Shown here: positions 6,392-7,645 of the stretch, in pieces | Position numbering within the stretch: the first letter of the stretch is position 1 | Layout: each line of letters starts with the position of its first letter | DNA from: an uncultured Fidelibacterota bacterium | Lineage (GTDB): Bacteria; Fidelibacterota; Fidelibacteria; Fidelibacterales; Fidelibacteraceae | Direction: 5' to 3' | Assembly (NCBI GenBank): GCA_937862595.1 | Contig: CALMFL010000271.1 | Coordinates: forward strand, 1 to 7,645 | DNA length: 7,645 nt | The notes under the pieces: model-generated | What the model saw: only the letters and a program-made list of their open reading frames with translations | Database searches by the model: none | Told to the model about the DNA's origin: nothing | Translations under genes and position numbers: made by a program

Positions 6392-7084
6392 ATGAAGAAA
6401 GCAGTAATAGCGGCGCTGACGATCATATTGGGCGCAAGCATGCTATTTGCACAGACAACCATGAGAACCTCCCTGCGCGACGCAAGCTTTGAAGGCAGCG
6501 TGAGCGGTTTCGGCGTTCTGCCGGCAACCGATCCGTACCTGAGCCAGGTGACCGTTAAGGACGCTTTGCCCGCGACCATGGTCGACTGGGTTCTCGTTGA
6601 ACTTCGTTCCTCCGTCAGCGGCGCCACCGTGGCCTCCGCGGTCGGATGCCTGCTCTCCGACGGCAGTGTGACCGACACGACCGGTCTCGCCGGCCTTACT
6701 TTCGAAGGACTTGAATCAAGCGCATCGTATTATATCGTTGTTAAACACCGCAACCATCTGTCGATCATGAGCGCAACTGCCGTTCAGATCGATGAAACCA
6801 ACGGTACGCCTGAATTCGACTTTACGGCGGGCAGCGCGTATTCAACGGGCGACCAGGGCCTTGCGCAAAAGCTCGTCGGTTCCGAATATGCCATGTATGC
6901 CGGTGATGGTGATGATAATGATGCTATTCAAACTGCAGATAAAAGTTTATTTTGGGATATACAGGCCGGTCTTTCAGGTTATCGTCCTGCGGACTTTGAT
7001 TTAAATGGTTTTGTTCAAACGAACGATAATAGTGCTTTTTACCAGTACAATGTCGGAAAAGCATCACAAGTCCCCGCTCAATAA
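6392..7084 (+). CDS. Secreted protein with C-terminal dockerin-like double calcium-loop module
   Basis: Predicted 230-residue exported protein of unknown function. Residues 1-20 form a Sec signal peptide (Lys-Lys, a hydrophobic core, then LFA before Gln21). Residues about 30-150 are Ser/Thr/Gly-rich and look like a beta-sandwich; the DWVLVELR and YYIVVKHRNHLSIMSA blocks recall secreted proteins of FCB-group bacteria. Residues 170-230 hold two 12-residue EF-hand-like loops, D172-x-D-x-N-D-x-I-x-x-x-D183 and D201-x-D-x-N-G-x-V-x-x-x-D212, as in dockerins, and end in SQVPAQ. The start is uncertain: ATG 6392 has GGAG about 10 nt upstream and gives a clean signal peptide; ATG 6374 or 6353 would add 6 or 13 residues. 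GC content drops sharply at the module boundary near 6900. The gene has its own promoter and terminator. A role in surface assembly or adhesion is inferred only. Confidence 0.8.
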   Translation: MKKAVIAALTIILGASMLFAQTTMRTSLRDASFEGSVSGFGVLPATDPYLSQVTVKDALPATMVDWVLVELRSSVSGATVASAVGCLLSDGSVTDTTGLAGLTFEGLESSASYYIVVKHRNHLSIMSATAVQIDETNGTPEFDFTAGSAYSTGDQGLAQKLVGSEYAMYAGDGDDNDAIQTADKSLFWDIQAGLSGYRPADFDLNGFVQTNDNSAFYQYNVGKASQVPAQ

Positions 7085-7116
7085 AAGAGGTTCTTTGATT
7101 TAATTCGATAAACTCA

Positions 7117-7140
7117 AAAAGCACTGTAAAAGGTGCTTTT
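7117..7140 (+). terminator. Rho-independent terminator of the dockerin-like protein gene
   Basis: AAAAGCAC (7117-7124) pairs perfectly with GTGCTTTT (7133-7140), extendable by one G-U pair, around a short A-rich loop. The right arm ends in four T residues. It lies about 32 nt after the TAA at 7082-7084, separating this gene from the next. Confidence 0.7.
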
Positions 7141-7159
7141 GTGATATGATAATATGAAC

Positions 7160-7188
7160 TTGTAATTGTCATATTGTTGAGCTACATT
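7160..7188 (+). promoter_or_regulatory. Candidate promoter of the last gene
   Basis: TTGTAA (7160-7165) and TACATT (7183-7188) have a 17-nt spacer and each match 4 of 6 consensus positions. The position right after a terminator and about 40 nt before the start codon is sensible, but the surrounding DNA is so A/T-rich that chance matches are likely. Confidence 0.35.
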
Positions 7189-7226
7189 ATGAAGATGTTT
7201 TAAGAGAGCGAGAGATAGGAGAGAAA

Positions 7227-7645
7227 ATGAAAAAAGTTAGTATTATATTTTTACTTATGTTAACTGTACTGTCTGCCGCCACGACGCCGGGTGTTGTGCA
7301 CATTATATTTGATAATGGAATAGTTACTACTTCTGGGGATGATACTTTTTATGAGTTTGATATTCAAGCATATGTTACAGGTGCAGTTAATTCTGACGAT
7401 TTGTTGCTTGGAAGCTCGAACATATATGTTGAATACAATACAGAATTATTTGGATCAGGAATTGCAGGTACATCTAATTTGATTTATCAAAAGACGGGTG
7501 TTTTAGCCGGAGATATTGTTGAAAATATAGTGCCTTTATATTCAGTAGTTTCAAATAATACTTTTGACAATGTATTTGCTCTAACCCCTCAGGCCGCTGC
7601 TACAAATATTGAGGCCAAATCATTATATAGTGCGATTTCTTCAGA
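7227..7645 (+). CDS. Secreted protein, N-terminal part (3' partial), AT-rich, cohesin-like style
   Basis: Reading frame open from ATG 7227 to the window end, 139 codons with no stop. AGGAG (7217-7221) lies 5 nt before the ATG, a strong ribosome site. The protein starts with a Sec signal peptide (MKKVSIIFLLMLTVLSAA, cleavage probably near residue 18). The mature part is beta-rich: VVHIIFDNGIV, then FYEFDIQAYVTG, then SSNIYVEYNTELFGSGI. The pattern of a strand pair followed by a YN-x-x-LF strand resembles cohesin-type and similar beta-sandwich domains of secreted FCB-group proteins, but I do not recognise a named family and the end is missing. GC content is about 27-32% in the lines counted, far below the genes before 6900, and codons are A/T-ending. 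It follows a terminator, so it is probably a separate transcription unit. A working partnership with the preceding dockerin-like protein is speculative. Confidence 0.75.
   Translation, partial: MKKVSIIFLLMLTVLSAATTPGVVHIIFDNGIVTTSGDDTFYEFDIQAYVTGAVNSDDLLLGSSNIYVEYNTELFGSGIAGTSNLIYQKTGVLAGDIVENIVPLYSVVSNNTFDNVFALTPQAAATNIEAKSLYSAISS

Noticed and set aside
6924..7172. Minus-strand open frame of 82 codons across the end of the dockerin-like gene
   Set aside because: It crosses the terminator and lies opposite a protein with clear calcium-loop motifs; nothing in its translation is recognisable.

Overview
The window looks like part of a Gram-negative bacterial chromosome from an uncultured or poorly described lineage. 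The evidence is nucleotide-sugar genes of the kind used for O-antigen or surface glycans, a lipid-A-type sugar oxidoreductase, and secreted proteins with dockerin-like tails. Secreted proteins of this style are, from memory, common in Bacteroidota, Cloacimonadota and related FCB-group bacteria. That placement is an inference; there is no rRNA or other marker gene in the window. GC content is moderately high (about 55-60% by hand counts of single lines) up to about base 6900, then drops to about 27-43%.

Region 1 (1-3491, plus strand) is a tight four-gene run. It holds the end of a CDP-glucose 4,6-dehydratase (rfbG/ascB type), an RmlC-type sugar epimerase, an RmlD-like short-chain reductase, and the PLP/[2Fe-2S] enzyme CDP-4-dehydro-6-deoxyglucose 3-dehydrase (rfbH/ascC type). 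The genes are spaced 2 nt and 9 nt apart, and the last two overlap by 11 nt. Together they read as a pathway for a CDP-3,6-dideoxyhexose. Because a C5-epimerase-type enzyme is present, the best guess for the product is CDP-L-ascarylose or a close relative, rather than abequose, paratose or tyvelose. The cytidylyltransferase and the E3-type reductase partner are not in the window; the first could lie just upstream.

Region 2 (3492-6080) starts with a convergent Gfo/Idh/MocA oxidoreductase on the minus strand, similar in motifs to the GnnA-type enzymes of lipid A biosynthesis. A perfect palindrome covers both stop codons at the convergent junction. A 146-bp divergent spacer then leads to gpmI, the cofactor-independent phosphoglycerate mutase of glycolysis.

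Region 3 (6081-7645) is different. A roughly 310-bp intergenic region contains competing GC-rich hairpins, an A/T-rich upstream element and a good promoter. It is followed by a 230-residue secreted protein ending in two dockerin-like calcium loops. GC content falls abruptly inside this gene, at the first codons of the dockerin-like module, and stays low through a terminator and a second secreted-protein gene that runs off the window. The composition break at a domain boundary is the most unusual feature here. I found no CRISPR array, IS element, tRNA, rRNA or recognisable defence system, and no clearly undescribed multi-gene system.
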